From Myxococcus virescens (lineage in GTDB: Bacteria; Myxococcota; Myxococcia; Myxococcales; Myxococcaceae): 64,000 nucleotides of DNA. The notes under the pieces were generated by a model. The model worked only from the letters and a program-made list of their open reading frames with translations, made no database searches and was not told the origin of the DNA. Both the position numbers and the translations under genes were made by a program. Below, one piece after another: positions 62,607-64,000 of this stretch. The stretch lies in the NCBI RefSeq assembly GCF_900101905.1, contig NZ_FNAJ01000014.1, positions 62,001-126,000 on the forward strand. Direction: 5' to 3'. How positions within the stretch are numbered: position 1 is the stretch's first letter; each line of letters starts with the position of its first letter.

Positions 62607-63899
62607 ATGAAGCTCACGCGGCTCGAGGTCCATCACTACCGGAACGTCGTCCCTGGCACCTCGCTGGTGTTCAGCCCGTCGTCCAATCTGGTGCTGGGGG
62701 AGAACGGCACCGGCAGGACGACGCTGCTGGAGCTCATCTCCACGGTGCTCGGCTCGGACTTCTCCGGCCTCATCCACGAGCCGTTCGCGCTGGAGTACGA
62801 CCTGGCGTTTCCGGGCATGAAGCTGCACGTCTTCGTCCGGAACGAGGAGAACGCGCCGGCGCCAGACACGGAAGCACCGCCGAGAAAGGGCTCCGCGCTG
62901 ATGCCGCTGCGCACGCCCGCGCTGGACTCCTCGCTGCACCCGCGCATCGAAGTGGACGTGCAGTTCCATTCGCCGTCAGCCAGGTTGGTGATGCGTGCGG
63001 ACGCGGCGGGCATGGACTGCAAGGTGGACGGCGAGGCCGTGTGGTCGCGGAGCATGCACTGGTCGCTGCTGGACCGGTCGGTGTGGACCCTGCTGTTCAT
63101 GACGGCGCAGTACATCGACGCGGGGATGAAGGAGCGGCTCAAGGAGCTGCTGCGCCGTACGTTCCTGCTGGCGCCGCAGCGCTTCGATGAAGCGCTGGGG
63201 ATGTTCGAACGCATCGGCGCCATCCGCTATGCCATGGAGGTGCGGGACGGCGAAGTGTTCCCGCTGGGGTTGATGGCGCTGCCCACGTGGATGCCGGGGT
63301 GGCTGCGTGAGCAGATGGAGCAGCCATCCGTCAAGGACGTGCTGGAGCTGACGCACGACGCGCGCGAAGACAGCTTCCTGGCGAAGTTCGTGGCGCTGGC
63401 GGGCTTTGAGGCGGGCCGCTTCCGCGTGGAGGTGCTGGAGAAGCGGTCGTTCGAGAACGGCGGGCGCGTGGGCTTTGGGGGCTTTGGCTTCGAGTTCACG
63501 CGGCGCGATGGCCGGGTGCTGACGCACGAGGCGTTGGGCTTCGGGCAGAAGCGGCTGCTGTCACTGCTCTACTACCTGGACGTGAACGAGGACTTCGCCA
63601 TCGCGGACGAGCTGGGCAATGGGCTGCATCCGCGCTGGGTGGAAGCGAGCATGCGGGAGCTGGGGGCGCGGCAGGTATTTCTCACCAGCCAGAATCCGCT
63701 CCTCTTCGAGCACACGCTGTTTCCGTCCGCCGAGGTACTGAGGGCGTCGCTCCTGCTGTGTGGCAACACGCGAGAGGACGGGCCGGAGCGCATCGCGTGG
63801 AAGAACCCCACACACGAGGTCGCGGGCCGGCTCTTCGACGCGCACGGGCTGGGCGCACACCCGCTGGCGGAGCTGCTGCGCCAGCAGGGCCTGTGGTGA
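62607..63899 (+). CDS. AAA-family ATPase with Walker A Lys-to-Arg change
   Basis: 430 aa. RecF/OLD-like ATPase: MKLTRLEVHHYRNV, Walker A GENGTGRTT (residues 31-39; Arg37 where Lys is usual), a signature-like GFGQKRLLSLLYYLD, and Walker B FAIADELGNGLHP, then VFLTSQNPLLFEH as the switch. The Arg at Walker A may reduce or abolish hydrolysis. The long middle (about 75-260) carries no known motif. ATG 62607 with GAGGAGA upstream. Related OLD-type genes may work in DNA metabolism or phage defence; no partner nuclease follows inside the window, so the role stays open. Confidence 0.85.
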   Translation: MKLTRLEVHHYRNVVPGTSLVFSPSSNLVLGENGTGRTTLLELISTVLGSDFSGLIHEPFALEYDLAFPGMKLHVFVRNEENAPAPDTEAPPRKGSALMPLRTPALDSSLHPRIEVDVQFHSPSARLVMRADAAGMDCKVDGEAVWSRSMHWSLLDRSVWTLLFMTAQYIDAGMKERLKELLRRTFLLAPQRFDEALGMFERIGAIRYAMEVRDGEVFPLGLMALPTWMPGWLREQMEQPSVKDVLELTHDAREDSFLAKFVALAGFEAGRFRVEVLEKRSFENGGRVGFGGFGFEFTRRDGRVLTHEALGFGQKRLLSLLYYLDVNEDFAIADELGNGLHPRWVEASMRELGARQVFLTSQNPLLFEHTLFPSAEVLRASLLLCGNTREDGPERIAWKNPTHEVAGRLFDAHGLGAHPLAELLRQQGLW

Positions 63900-64000
63900 G
63901 CCCCGACCGTCGGCACCTCCCCACGGGCGCGCGTGTCCCCGGCGGGTGTCCCTGAGGGGGGCTGCTCGCTGGCGCATTTGCGTGATTGCCTCGCGAGCGC
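63900..64000. other. window end, no gene seen
   Basis: About 100 bases after the AAA gene. A GC-rich stretch could form a hairpin (CCCC ... GGGG around 63938-63961) that might end transcription. No coding signal. Confidence 0.3.

Overview
The window is GC-rich, gene-dense DNA that looks like the chromosome of a myxobacterium (Myxococcus/Corallococcus/Pyxidicoccus type; inferred). The reasons are very strong G/C at third codon positions, many lipoproteins of no known family, a Ser/Thr protein kinase with a transmembrane segment and low-complexity tail, a short ECF-like sigma factor, and several tail-anchored or small membrane proteins. I see no rRNA, tRNA, insertion sequence or CRISPR array.

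Layout. 0.1-3.6 kb: an intact phosphoesterase diverges from a broken paralogue fused to a lectin-like repeat tail, with three copies of a TGACACGTCA-type site between them. 3.8-10.8 kb: an accessory block of redox enzymes (two zinc alcohol dehydrogenases, one with a Tat lipoprotein-type leader, two SDRs, one aldo/keto reductase) with a LysR regulator and a cyclophilin-like lipoprotein. 11.1-16.3 kb: an Ala/Lys/Gly-rich protein of unknown function, a trigger-factor-like PPIase, a PhnA-like zinc ribbon protein, and a TlpA-like thioredoxin whose first catalytic Cys codon is an in-frame TGA followed by a bacterial SECIS-like hairpin. It faces a CcdA-thioredoxin fusion. 16.5-20 kb: a LysR regulator, a small dimeric alpha-beta-barrel protein, an SDR, the relic of an alcohol dehydrogenase and a homocysteine S-methyltransferase-like protein. 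20.1-22.1 kb: GntR regulator, TauE/SafE exporter and DUF1634 protein, probably transferred, with a perfect 32-bp palindrome across the GntR start. 22.1-32.7 kb: methyltransferase, two lipoproteins, a PLP-type serine/threonine dehydratase with divergent LysR, a GH15 enzyme, a glucose-dehydrogenase-like enzyme, an aldo/keto reductase and a Cys-rich lipoprotein.

33.1-40.6 kb: an ECF-like sigma factor overlapping a membrane protein, a TRASH-type metal-binding lipoprotein, then a coupled TolC-RND-adaptor efflux operon. 41-52 kb is more core-like: AmtB, GNAT, the Ser/Thr kinase with two secreted partners, iron-sulfur L-serine dehydratase, an SRPBCC protein and a large HPII-type catalase. 52.3-57.8 kb (minus strand): a tail-anchored protein with ETRMGPV repeats, and a coupled set of a PIG-L deacetylase-like exoprotein, a 59-aa membrane peptide and a sodium:solute symporter. 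57.9-61.5 kb: bshC-bshB-bshA, overlapping by ATGA, encode a complete bacillithiol pathway. 61.5-63.9 kb: a DUF2911 protein diverges from an AAA ATPase whose Walker A lysine is replaced by arginine.

The strongest candidate for something new is the putative selenocysteine TlpA at 14.6-15.1 kb beside its likely electron donor. The bacillithiol operon adds a second low-molecular-weight-thiol theme. All function calls come from reading motifs; no database search was run.
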